DNA of 64,000 bases from REEB95 sp963762425 (lineage in GTDB: Bacteria > Pseudomonadota > Alphaproteobacteria > ATCC43930 > CGMCC-115725): NCBI GenBank assembly GCA_963762425.1, contig CAVXKY010000020.1, positions 80,797 to 144,796 of the forward strand. The letters run 5' to 3'. Under the pieces are notes generated by a model. The model saw only the letters and a list, made by a program, of their open reading frames with translations, was not told where the DNA came from and did no database searches. Positions 35,877-44,096 of this stretch are shown in pieces; within the stretch, counting starts at the first letter, position 1; every line of letters starts with the position of its first letter. Position numbers and translations under genes: made by a program.

Positions 35877-36803
35877 CTAGACGTTCATCACGCGCAGGGG
35901 ACGGATTTCCCCGGACGCGACTTCAGCGAGCGCCACCAGCTTGCCGCCGCTTGTTGCACAGATCCTGGCGCCTTCGCCGATTTGATCGATGCGCGCCCGA
36001 TCCTGCGGGCTGAACGGCGTCACGGCCTGGCCGCAACGCAGGGCCTTCGCCTGGGATTCCGTCAGGGCGAGCGCCGGGATGTCGTCCAGCGCCGTCTCGA
36101 GCGGAAGCAGGTGCCCGGAAGCGGCCGCACTATGCCCCAAGGCCTCGAGTTGCGCCAGGGAAATCGCCCGCTCGAGGGTGAAGCAACCGACCGAAATGCG
36201 TTGCAGTTCAGTGACATAGGCAAGGGTGCCGAGGTCCCGGCCGAGGTCGCGGGCGAGCGCCCTTATATAGGTGCCCGACCCGACCCGGGCTTCAAAGCGC
36301 GCGTGATCGCGATCAGGCAGGTCCAATAACGCCAACCGGTCGATCGAAACCGGGCGCGGCTTGAGCGCGACTTCCGCGCCGCTTCGCGCCAGATCATAGG
36401 CGCGTTCGCCGTGCAATTTGAGCGCCGAGAAAGCGGGCGGCGTCTGCATCAAGCTGCCGGTGAAACGCGGCAGCGCCGCTTCGATATCGGCGCGGCCGGG
36501 GCGGTGGGCGCTGGTGGCGGTGACTTCGCCCTCGGCATCGTCGGTCGACCGCTCTTCGCCCCAGGCGAGCGAAAACCGGTAGCTCTTCGGGCCGCCGAGG
36601 GCGACGGACACGATCTTGGTCGCCTCGCCCAGGGCTATGGGCAGAACGCCGGTAGCCAATGGATCGAGCGTTCCGGCATGGCCGGCCTTTTGCGCGCCGA
36701 GGATGCGCTTGACCGCCGCCACGGCGCGCGCCGAGGTCAGGCCCAGCGGCTTGTCGAGCACGATCCAGCCATGAACCGGCGAACCCTTGGTCTTGCGGCT
36801 CAT
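35877..36803 (-). CDS. truB: tRNA pseudouridine(55) synthase
   Basis: The product is 308 residues. The catalytic aspartate is in GHAGTLDPLATGVLPIALGEATKI. Other conserved parts are WIVLDKPLGLTSARAVAAVKRI and SGTYIRALARDLGRDLGT, and a C-terminal PUA-like end (CGQAVTPFSPQ). It makes pseudouridine in the T-loop of tRNAs. Its start overlaps the rbfA stop by four bases (ATGA). Confidence 0.96.
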   Translation of the reverse strand: MSRKTKGSPVHGWIVLDKPLGLTSARAVAAVKRILGAQKAGHAGTLDPLATGVLPIALGEATKIVSVALGGPKSYRFSLAWGEERSTDDAEGEVTATSAHRPGRADIEAALPRFTGSLMQTPPAFSALKLHGERAYDLARSGAEVALKPRPVSIDRLALLDLPDRDHARFEARVGSGTYIRALARDLGRDLGTLAYVTELQRISVGCFTLERAISLAQLEALGHSAAASGHLLPLETALDDIPALALTESQAKALRCGQAVTPFSPQDRARIDQIGEGARICATSGGKLVALAEVASGEIRPLRVMNV

Positions 36804-37210
36804 TCCTTTTTCTTTCCCTCGGGGCGCGGCGCCAGGTCGCGCGCGACCTCGGGGCGGTGCAACAACGCGTCGATGCGGCTCGCATGCTCGAACGAGGTGT
36901 CGAGCGCGAAGCCGATGGTGGGCACGACGCGCAGCTTGACCGCCTGCGCCAGTTCGCGGCGCAGGAAGCCGCTGGCGCGTTTCAAGGCCTCCATCGCCTC
37001 GCCGGCATGGGATCCTGCCAACGGCATCACATAGGCGGTGGCGTTCTTCAGATCGGGCGAAACCCGCACCTCGGTCACGGTCAAGGCGAGACCCGCCAGC
37101 GCCGGATCGTGCAGCCTTCCTTGCTCGAAGATATGCGCCAGCGCGTGGCGCAATTCCTCGCCCACCCTCAAGGGGCGCGGGCCCGGCGCGTCATGTCCTC
37201 GTCTCGGCAT
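36800..37210 (-). CDS. rbfA: 30S ribosome-binding factor A
   Basis: The product is about 136 residues from the ATG at 37210; a GTG four codons upstream (37222) is also possible. The KH-like fold shows LRVGEELRHALAHIF, LTVTEVRVSPDLKNATAYVMPL and LRVVPTIGFALDTSFEHASRIDALL. It assists late 16S rRNA maturation. The lysine-rich tail (PEGKKKE) is common. It is coupled to truB. Confidence 0.93.
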   Translation of the reverse strand: MPRRGHDAPGPRPLRVGEELRHALAHIFEQGRLHDPALAGLALTVTEVRVSPDLKNATAYVMPLAGSHAGEAMEALKRASGFLRRELAQAVKLRVVPTIGFALDTSFEHASRIDALLHRPEVARDLAPRPEGKKKE

Positions 37211-37244
37211 TGATCTCGGCACCGGCTAAAAATCCGCGCATCCC

Positions 37245-39837
37245 CTAGAGGACGCGGGCGACCTCTTCGACCTCGAAGCACTCGATGGTGTCGCCCTTTT
37301 CGATATTGTCGTAATTCTCGAAGGCCATGCCGCATTCGGTGCCCTCGCGCACCTCGCGCACCTCGTCCTTGAAGCGCTTCAGGGTCTTGAGGCTGCCCTC
37401 GTGGATGACGACGTTGTCGCGCAACAGGCGCACCTTGGCGCCGCGCCGCACCAGGCCTTCCTTGACCATGCAGCCCGCCACCTTGCCGACCTTGGTGACG
37501 TTGAACACCTCGCGGATTTCGGCGTTGCCGAGGAAACGCTCGCGCTTGGTCGGCGTCAGCAGGCCCGTCAGCACGGCCTTCATGTCGTCCACCACCTCGT
37601 AGATGATGGAGTAGTAGCGGATCTCGACGCCGTCGCGCTTGGCGAGATCGCGCGCCTGCGGGTTGGCGCGCACGTTGAAGCCGATGATGACCGCGTTCGA
37701 GGCCTTGGCCAGGATGATGTCGCTCTCGTTGATGCCGCCCACCGCGGCGTGCAAGATCGCGCACCTTGACCTCGGAGGTCGCGAGCCCTTCGAGCGAGGC
37801 GACGATGGCCTCGAGCGAGCCCTGCACGTCCGACTTCACCACCACCGGCAGCTCCTTGGCGGCGCCCGCGGCGATCTGCGTGAACATCTGTTCGAGCGTG
37901 CCGCGCGCGCCGGCGGTCGCCACCTTCTCGCGCCTGAGGCGTTGCCGGTAATCGGCGATGTCGCGCGCCTTGCCCTCGTTCTCGGCGACGACGAAGTCGT
38001 CGCCCGCCAGCGGCGTGCCGTTGAGGCCCAGGACCTCGACCGGCATGGACGGACCGGCGGATTGGACGTTTTCGCCGCGGTCGTCGATCAGCGCGCGCAC
38101 GCGGCCCCATTCGCTGCCCGAAACGAAGATGTCGCCCACCTTCAAGGTGCCGCGCTTGATCAGCACGGTGGCGACCGAACCGCGGCCGCGTTCGACCCTG
38201 GCTTCGATCACCGAGCCCTCGGCGGGACGGTTCGGATTGGCCTTCAAATCGAGGATTTCGGCCTGGAGCAGGATCAATTCCTCGAGCTTCTCCAGATTGG
38301 TCTTCTTGGTGGCCGAGACCTCGACGTCGAGCACCTCGCCGCCCAGTTCCTCGAGCACGATCTCGTGCTGCAACAGCTCCTGGCGCACGCGCTCGGGCTT
38401 GGCGCCGGGCAGGTCGATCTTGTTGATGGCGACGATGATCGGAACCTTGGCTTCCTTGGCGTGGCGGATGGCCTCGACCGTCTGTTCCTTGATGCCGTCA
38501 TCGGCGGCGACCACCAGGATGACGATGTCGGTGACCTGGGCGCCGCGCGCGCGCATGGCGGTGAAGGCCTGGTGGCCGGGCGTGTCGATGAAGGTGATCT
38601 GTTGGCCGTTCCTGAGCTTCACCTGATAGGCGCCGATATGCTGGGTGATGCCGCCGGCTTCGCCGGCCGCCACGTCGGTCGAGCGCAGCGCGTCCAACAG
38701 CGAGGTCTTGCCGTGATCGACGTGGCCCATCACGGTCACCACCGGCGGGCGCGGCTTGAGGCTTTCGGGCGAATCGGATTCTCCCTTCAGCCCTTCCTCG
38801 ACATCGGCCTCGGCGACGCGCTTGATCTTGTGGCCGAACTCGGTGACCAGCAGCTCGGCGGTGTCGGTGTCGATATTCTGGTTGATGGTCGCCATCACGC
38901 CCATCTTCATCAGCGCCTTGATGACGTCGGCGCTGCGCTCGGCCATGCGGTTGGCGAGTTCCTGCACCGTGATCGCCTCGGGCACCACGACCTCGCGCAC
39001 CTGCTTGAGTTGCGGCTGCGGCTCCTGCGCGATCTGCTGGCGCAGCTTCTCGCGCTGGCGCTTGACGCGCGCCTCGCTACGGATGCGTTCCTCGTTCTCC
39101 TCGTTGAGCGCGCGGGTGACGGTGAGCTTGGCGCGGCGTTGCCGCGGCTCGTCGCGCCGCGGCGCCAGCACCGGGCGCTTGGGCGCGCCGGGATGGCGGC
39201 GCGGGCCTTCATCCTCTTCTTCCTCGGGCTTGACCTTGCCGGCGGCGGTGAGCGCCGCGACCTTGGCCGCGGCCGCCTTGCCGGCGCGTTCGGCCACTTC
39301 GCGGCGGGAATCCTCGGCCGCCTTGTCGGCGGCGCGTTGCGCGGCATCGGCCGCGCGTTTCTGGCTTTCGGCGTCGCCGCCCACAGCCGGACCTTCGGCC
39401 GGGGATTTGCGGAGCGCGGCCTGATCGGCCGCCTGTTGGCGCTGACGATCGACCTCGAGCGCCGCCAGGCGGCGTTCCTCCTCATCGGCCTTGATCGCGC
39501 CCTTCAAGGCGCGGGCGCGGCGGGCGGCTTCCTCGGGCGTGAGCCCGTGCGGCAACACGACGCCGCGGCGCGGCGCGACCGTCGGCGCCGGCGCGGCCGG
39601 CGCGGCCGCCGGCTTGGCGGATTTGGCGGGCACCGCCGTTTCTGATTTTTCGACCAGGCCCGGAGCCGCGCCGGGCCCGGTGCGCTTTTTGCGCACCTCG
39701 ACCTGCACGGTCTTGGAGCGGCCATGCGGGAAGCTCTGCCGCACCGAGCCGGTCTCGATCGGCTTGCGGATTTCGATCTTGCCGGCCGGGCGGCTGCCCA
39801 GACTCAAGGGGCGCTTGTCGTCGCCTTTATCCGCCAT
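37245..39837 (-). CDS. infB: Translation initiation factor IF-2, one frameshift
   Basis: The protein is about 863 residues after correction. A long, charged N-terminal region (alanine, arginine and glutamate rich, with coiled-coil character, residues 1-300) precedes the GTPase domain: GHVDHGKTSLLDALR (G1), DTPGHQAF (G3) and NKIDLPGA (G4). One extra G near 37755 breaks the frame at SEVKVR; the next frame resumes LHAAVGGINESDIILAKASNAVIIGFNV and ends FEVEEVARVL. IF-2 brings initiator tRNA to the ribosome and is normally indispensable, so the break is almost certainly sequence error. It overlaps the YlxR-like gene by 11 bases. Confidence 0.94.
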
Positions 39838-40480
39838 GCTCGTCCCGAATCCTCACGCCTGGTTTCCCGTCCTTCGCACCGCGGAAGCCGGCAAGCCGCG
39901 CCGCTTCCGCAAGAAATTTCCTCGCCAGCCCGCCGCGCAAGAGCGCCGCATGAACCGCCATCTCGCGGGCAAAGGCCCGGCCGAGTTCGGCGGAAGTCAG
40001 CGCGTCGATCACCGGCAGGCCGGGCGCCAGCCGCTTGAGCTTGCCGCGCCCGCCGGCCGCGCCCTCCGCCGCCTCGACCAGCACCGCGGCCTCGCCCTTG
40101 TCGAGCGCCGCCTCGACCTTGGCGAAGCCCGTAACCGCCTGGCCGGCGCGCCGCGCCAGGCCGATGAGATCGACGCAACGCCGCGCCAGCAAATCCTCGA
40201 CGCGGTCGGCAAGCCCGTCCGCAACCGAGACGTTCCGGCGCGCCGCGCGCGCGAACAGGCGCTTGGCCAAAGCTTTGGCCACTATATCGCGGCGGGGAAG
40301 CAACCACAAACCCCGCCCCGGCAGGCGGCCTTCGATATCGGGCACGATGCCGCCGTCCGGCCCCACGACAAAGCGCAACAGTTCCGATTTGTCGCGGCTC
40401 TCGCCCGAAACCAGACAGGTGCGCAAGGCGCCCGAGGGCGCCGCGCCGGTTTCCTCATCCAAGGCGAGGGCTTCGATCAA
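39827..40480 (-). CDS. YlxR/DUF448 RNA-binding protein fused to an L7Ae-like domain
   Basis: The product is 217 residues. The N-terminal YlxR domain has RTCLVSGESRDKSELLRFVV and LPGRGLWLLPRRDIVAKAL. The C-terminal half (DLIGLARRAGQAVTGFAKVEAALDKGEAAVLVEAAEG) resembles the L7Ae/YlxQ fold. In many Gram-positive bacteria these are two separate genes between nusA and infB; here they are one protein in the same place. It is presumably an RNA-binding factor acting with ribosomes or RNase P. It overlaps the infB start. Confidence 0.88.
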   Translation of the reverse strand: MIEALALDEETGAAPSGALRTCLVSGESRDKSELLRFVVGPDGGIVPDIEGRLPGRGLWLLPRRDIVAKALAKRLFARAARRNVSVADGLADRVEDLLARRCVDLIGLARRAGQAVTGFAKVEAALDKGEAAVLVEAAEGAAGGRGKLKRLAPGLPVIDALTSAELGRAFAREMAVHAALLRGGLARKFLAEAARLAGFRGAKDGKPGVRIRDEHGG

Positions 40481-40484
40481 TGCG

Positions 40485-42055
40485 CTACTCCGCTTTGGGC
40501 TCGGCCGGCGATGCCACGTCTTCCGCCGGCTTTTCTTCCTCGGGGAACCAATGGGCGCGCGCCTTCATGATGATGGCGTTCGCTTCCTCGGCCTCGAGCT
40601 TGATTCCCGCGCCCTGCGCGATCTCGACCAGCTCGTCGCCGGCGAGATCGGCCAGATCGTCGAGCGTCTTCACGCCCTTTTCCCCCAACGCGACCAAGAG
40701 TGCCGGGCTCATGTTCTCCACTTGTGCAATCTCATCGCTCACGCCCAACTCCTTGCGCCGGTTTTCATGTTTCTCGTCGCGCTCCTTGATGAAGGCCTGG
40801 GCGCGCTGCTGCAGCTCCTTGGCCACCTCTTCCTCGAAACCCTCGATGCCCGAAAGCTCGGTCAAGGGCACGAAGGCGACGTCCTCGACCGAGGTGAAGC
40901 CCTCGGTCACGAGCAGATGGGCGATGACGTCGTCGACGTCGAGCGCCTCGATGAACAGCTTGGAGCGGGTGCGGAATTCCTCCTGCCGGCGCTCGCTTTC
41001 CTCGGCCTCGGTGAGAATGTCGATGTCCCAGCCGGTCAGTTGCGAGGCCAACCGCACGTTCTGCCCGCGCCGGCCGATGGCCAGCGAGAGCTGATCGTCG
41101 GGCACCACGACCTCGATGCGCCGCTGCTCTTCGTCCATCACCACCTTGGCGACCTCGGCCGGAGCCAAGCGCGTTCACCACGAAGGTGGCCGGGTCTTGC
41201 GACCAGGGAATGATGTCGATCTTCTCGCCTTGCAGCTCCGCCACCACCGCCTGGACGCGCGAGCCGCGCATGCCGACGCAGGCGCCGACCGGGTCGATGC
41301 CGCTGTCGTTCGAGATGACGGCGATCTTGGCGCGGGAGCCCGGATCGCGCGCCACCGCCCTGATCTCGATGATGCCGTCGTAAATCTCGGGCACTTCCTG
41401 GGCGAACAGCTTGGCCATGAATTGCGGGTGGGTGCGGGAGAGGAAGATCTGCGGCCCGCGCACTTCCTGGCGCACGTCGTAGATATAGGCGCTGCACGCG
41501 CTCGCCCTGGCGGAAGCTCTCGCGCGGCAGCAACTCGTCGCGCCTGAGGATCGCCTCGGCGCGGCCCAGATCGACCACGACGTTGCCGAACTCGACGCGC
41601 TTCACCAGGCCGTTGACGATCTCGCCGACGCGGTCCTTGAACTCCTTGAACTGGCGCTGGCGCTCGGCGTCGCGCACCTTCTGCACGATCACCTGCTTCG
41701 CCGTCTGCGCGGCGATGCGGCCGAAGTCGATCGGCGGCAAGGGATCGGTCAGGAAATCGCCGACCTCGGCCTCGGGATTGATCTGCTTGGCCGCTTCGAG
41801 CGTGATCTGGGCCGCTTCGTTGACCACCGGCTCGGCCACCTCGCGGAAGCGCATGAGCTTGATCTCGCCGCTTTTGCGGTCGATCTCGGCGCGGATGTCG
41901 TATTCCTGGCCGTATTTGGAGCGGCCGGCCTTCTGGATCGCCTGCTCCATCGCCTGCAAGACCTCGTCGCGGTCGATGCCCTTGTCGCGGGCGACGGTGT
42001 CGGCGACCTGGAGCAGTTCCAGGCGGGGATAATTGGCGGCGGTTTGCGTGGCCAT
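40485..42055 (-). CDS. nusA: Transcription termination/antitermination protein NusA, two frameshifts
   Basis: The N-terminal domain (RLELLQVADTVARDKGIDRDEVLQAMEQAIQKAGR) and S1 part run to ESFRQGERV. A one-base insertion near 41495 follows, then the KH region SRTHPQFMAKLFAQEVPEIYDGIIEIRAVARDPGSRAKIAV. A second extra base near 41165 precedes EVAKVVMDEEQRRIEVVVPDDQLSLAIGRRGQNVRLASQLTGWDIDIL and the acidic helix-hairpin-helix C-terminus. Each break is repaired by removing one base. NusA binds RNA polymerase and modulates pausing. It lies between rimP and the YlxR-like gene. Confidence 0.94.
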
Positions 42056-42080
42056 AATACTGTTCCTTGGTTCCTTGTCT

Positions 42081-42569
42081 TCAGCTGCGCGGTCCGGTCG
42101 CCGCGATCAATTCATCGGTTAAAACGAGCTTGGCGCGGGCGATCTCGGCCAAGGGCAGCAGCACGGTCGATTCCCCGGTGTTGAGCTTGGCGGCGTCGCC
42201 TTCGAGGCCCAAAAGCTTGCCGCGAAAGCGGCGGCGTCCTTGCTGCGGGCGGGCCAGCTCGATCTTGGCCTCGAAGCCGGCGAAGCGCTCGTAATCCTCG
42301 CGGCGAAGCAGCGGCCGGTCGATGCCGGGCGAGCTGACTTCGAGTACATAGGAACCCGGCACGGGATCCGCAACATCGAGGATCGCCGAAACCGAATTGC
42401 TGATGAGTTCGCAATCCTCCACCTTCATGGCGGCGCCGTCGCGGCGCTCGGCCATCACCTGCAGCGTCGGACGCTCGCGGCCGCCGGTGAAAACCGCGCG
42501 CAGCACGCTATAGCCCAGCGCCTCAAGCGAGGGTGCGATCAAGGCTTCGATGCCCTTGGCGTCGATCAA
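42081..42569 (-). CDS. rimP: Ribosome maturation factor RimP
   Basis: The product is 162 residues. The N-terminal domain has LIAPSLEALGYSVLRAVFTGG, with VEDCELISNSVSAILDVADPVPGSYVLEVSSPGIDRPL, the best-conserved stretch of the family. The C-terminal SH3-like part follows (GESTVLLPLAEIARAKLVLTDEL). It helps assemble the 30S subunit. The start is TTG at 42569; no ATG is available in frame. It heads the rimP-nusA-ylxR-infB-rbfA-truB-rpsO-pnp series and is preceded by a leader with an internal terminator. Confidence 0.93.
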   Translation of the reverse strand: MIDAKGIEALIAPSLEALGYSVLRAVFTGGRERPTLQVMAERRDGAAMKVEDCELISNSVSAILDVADPVPGSYVLEVSSPGIDRPLLRREDYERFAGFEAKIELARPQQGRRRFRGKLLGLEGDAAKLNTGESTVLLPLAEIARAKLVLTDELIAATGPRS

Positions 42570-42690
42570 TGCCTGTTCCTGTTCCTGCGAGCGCGGCGGA
42601 CCAAATAAAAAGTGGGCCGCCGGCCCACCGTTGAAATCTCCCCGATCTCACATGAACCGGGGCTATGGGACTCTTCTTGTTATTGGCCGT
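42570..42690 (-). ncRNA. Leader RNA of the rimP-nusA-infB operon (attenuator candidate)
   Basis: The roughly 115-base leader contains a first hairpin (CCCCG at 42640-42644 with CGGGG at 42658-42662) and then the terminator at 42601-42630. This order of two hairpins before rimP resembles the rimP-leader attenuator known from proteobacteria, a resemblance I recall rather than computed. It would let the amount of NusA or of translation set expression of the operon. Confidence 0.5.
42601..42630 (-). terminator. Terminator/attenuator before rimP
   Basis: On the minus strand GTGGGCC and GGCCCAC form a seven-base perfect stem with a three-base loop, followed by TTTTTATTT. It sits between the promoter and the start of rimP, 32 bases before the start codon, so it can cut off the rimP transcript itself. 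Confidence 0.75.
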
Positions 42691-42691
42691 G

Positions 42692-42719
42692 AATATAGTG
42701 GAATTTCCCCCATCTGCAA
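42692..42719 (-). promoter_or_regulatory. Promoter of the rimP-nusA-infB operon
   Basis: TTGCAG (42719-42714), a 16-base spacer and TATATT (42697-42692) on the minus strand, about 125 bases before rimP and downstream of trmB. Confidence 0.6.
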
Positions 42720-42756
42720 GGGCGGCGAGGCGGGTTGGGAGTTTTCGGGGTGGAGC

Positions 42757-43470
42757 CTAACCCTTTCGCCGATAAAGGAAAAATCGCGCCGGTCCGCCCG
42801 AAACCGCCTTTTGCTCATAGCGCGTCGGCGGCCAGTCCGGGGGCCTTGCGGCCCAAGCGCCTTCGCCTTGCGCCAGGGCTTCGAATCCGTCCTGCGATCC
42901 CAGCAGTTCCTCCATCCACGCCGCGTAATCGGGATCGTCGGTGGCGAGCCGCAGCTCCGCCCCCGGCCGCATCGCCTGCGCCAGGCGGCCGAGCGTTTCG
43001 CGTGAAACCAGGCGCCGCTTCTTGTGGCGCCCCTTGGGCCAGGGATCGGGAAAGAGGATGAACACGCGGCCAATCGAACGGTCGGCCAGGCGATCGAGCA
43101 GCAGCCGCGCGTCATCGGCGAAGATCCGGATATTGCCGAGGCCTCGGCTTTCCACATCCACCAGCAGCTTGGCGATGCCGTTCTCGAACACCTCGGCGCC
43201 GATAAACCCGATCCCGGGATGGGAAGCCGCCTGCGCCGCCAGATGCTCGCCGGCGCCGAAGCCGATCTCGAACCAGATTTCCCGCGCCGGCGGCGAAAAC
43301 AGTTTTCGCGGATCGACCGAACCGGATGCCGGAAGCGTTATGCGCAGCTGCGGCAGCTTCGTGTCCATCAGGGCGCGGCGTCCCGCCCGCAGCTTGCGGC
43401 CGCGGCGGCGTCCATAGAGGCGGCGTTTCGCATCCAGCGGCGAGGACGCGCTCGTGGTTTTGGGCGTCAT
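42757..43470 (-). CDS. trmB: tRNA (guanine-N7-)-methyltransferase
   Basis: The product is 237 residues. An arginine/lysine-rich start (LDAKRRLYGRRRGRKL) is followed by the SAM site EIGFGAGEHLAAQA and GFIGAEVFENGIAKLL, then the catalytic segment RVFILFPDPWPKGRHKKRRLVS. It makes m7G46 in tRNA. In many alphaproteobacteria metK lies between the XRE gene and trmB; here the two genes are only 77 bases apart and metK is absent. Confidence 0.94.
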   Translation of the reverse strand: MTPKTTSASSPLDAKRRLYGRRRGRKLRAGRRALMDTKLPQLRITLPASGSVDPRKLFSPPAREIWFEIGFGAGEHLAAQAASHPGIGFIGAEVFENGIAKLLVDVESRGLGNIRIFADDARLLLDRLADRSIGRVFILFPDPWPKGRHKKRRLVSRETLGRLAQAMRPGAELRLATDDPDYAAWMEELLGSQDGFEALAQGEGAWAARPPDWPPTRYEQKAVSGGPARFFLYRRKG

Positions 43471-43547
43471 GGAATGGGATGGGACAGGCGGGAAGCCGCG
43501 CCGTCAAGCAGCTTGGCGCGGCACCGAATCCCCGAAGCCGGAGCGGC

Positions 43548-44012
43548 TCAACCCTTGGAATAGGTTCCGGCGATCGCCTTGGCCAGATCGAAGACGCGGC
43601 GGCGCAGCTGCGTATCGGCGATCTTGAGATAGGCCCTGACCAGTTCGAGCGTCTCGCGCTTCATCATCGGTTCGGCCCGGTAGGAGGAATCGGATTCAGC
43701 CATGCCTTTGGATTTGTGCTCGCCCTTGCCCGGCGAACCGGCGAGGCCCGGGGCCATCTCCTCGAAGAAGAAGGACACCGGCACCTCGAGCACGCGCGAC
43801 AGATCATAAAGCCGGCTAGCGCCGATGCGGTTGGCGCCGCGCTCGTATTTCTGCACCTGCTGGAAGGTCAAACCGATGGCCTGGCCGAGTTTCTCCTGGC
43901 TCATGCCCAGAAGCGTGCGGCGCAGCCGTAGCCGCGTGCCCACATGCACGTCGATGGGGTTGGGACCTCCGCTCTTGCTGCGGCGATCCCGGCTGCCGGT
44001 GGTTGGGGTCAT
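43548..44012 (-). CDS. XRE family transcriptional regulator
   Basis: The product is 154 residues. The helix-turn-helix is VGTRLRLRRTLLGMSQEKLGQAIGLTFQQVQKYERGANRIGASRLYDLSRVL, then VPVSFFFEEM. The C-terminal half ends MMKRETLELVRAYLKIADTQLRRRVFDLAKAIA. This architecture, at this position next to lnt, matches the PraR-type alphaproteobacterial regulators involved in quorum and surface behaviour. A palindrome 45-58 bases before its start may be its own operator. Confidence 0.87.
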   Translation of the reverse strand: MTPTTGSRDRRSKSGGPNPIDVHVGTRLRLRRTLLGMSQEKLGQAIGLTFQQVQKYERGANRIGASRLYDLSRVLEVPVSFFFEEMAPGLAGSPGKGEHKSKGMAESDSSYRAEPMMKRETLELVRAYLKIADTQLRRRVFDLAKAIAGTYSKG

Positions 44013-44056
44013 GAATACCTGTCACAAAAGTTTCTCGCTCTTGAGGCCAAGGTATT

Positions 44057-44070
44057 CATACGAATGTATG
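44057..44070. promoter_or_regulatory. Palindrome upstream of the XRE regulator
   Basis: CATAC-GAAT-GTATG is a perfect five-base inverted repeat in an AT-rich stretch in the 84-base gap between the XRE start and the lnt end. It is a candidate autoregulatory site. Confidence 0.45.
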
Positions 44071-44096
44071 TGGTCAACCGGCGAGGCAATCACGAA

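Noticed and set aside
37639..39645. 668-codon open frame antisense to infB
   Set aside because: Shadow of the infB codon pattern; no domain or ribosome site, and the other strand encodes IF-2.
40485..42055. Programmed frameshifting in nusA and infB
   Set aside because: No slippery heptamer with downstream structure at the breaks; removing one base restores the conserved sequence, and unrelated genes show the same defect.
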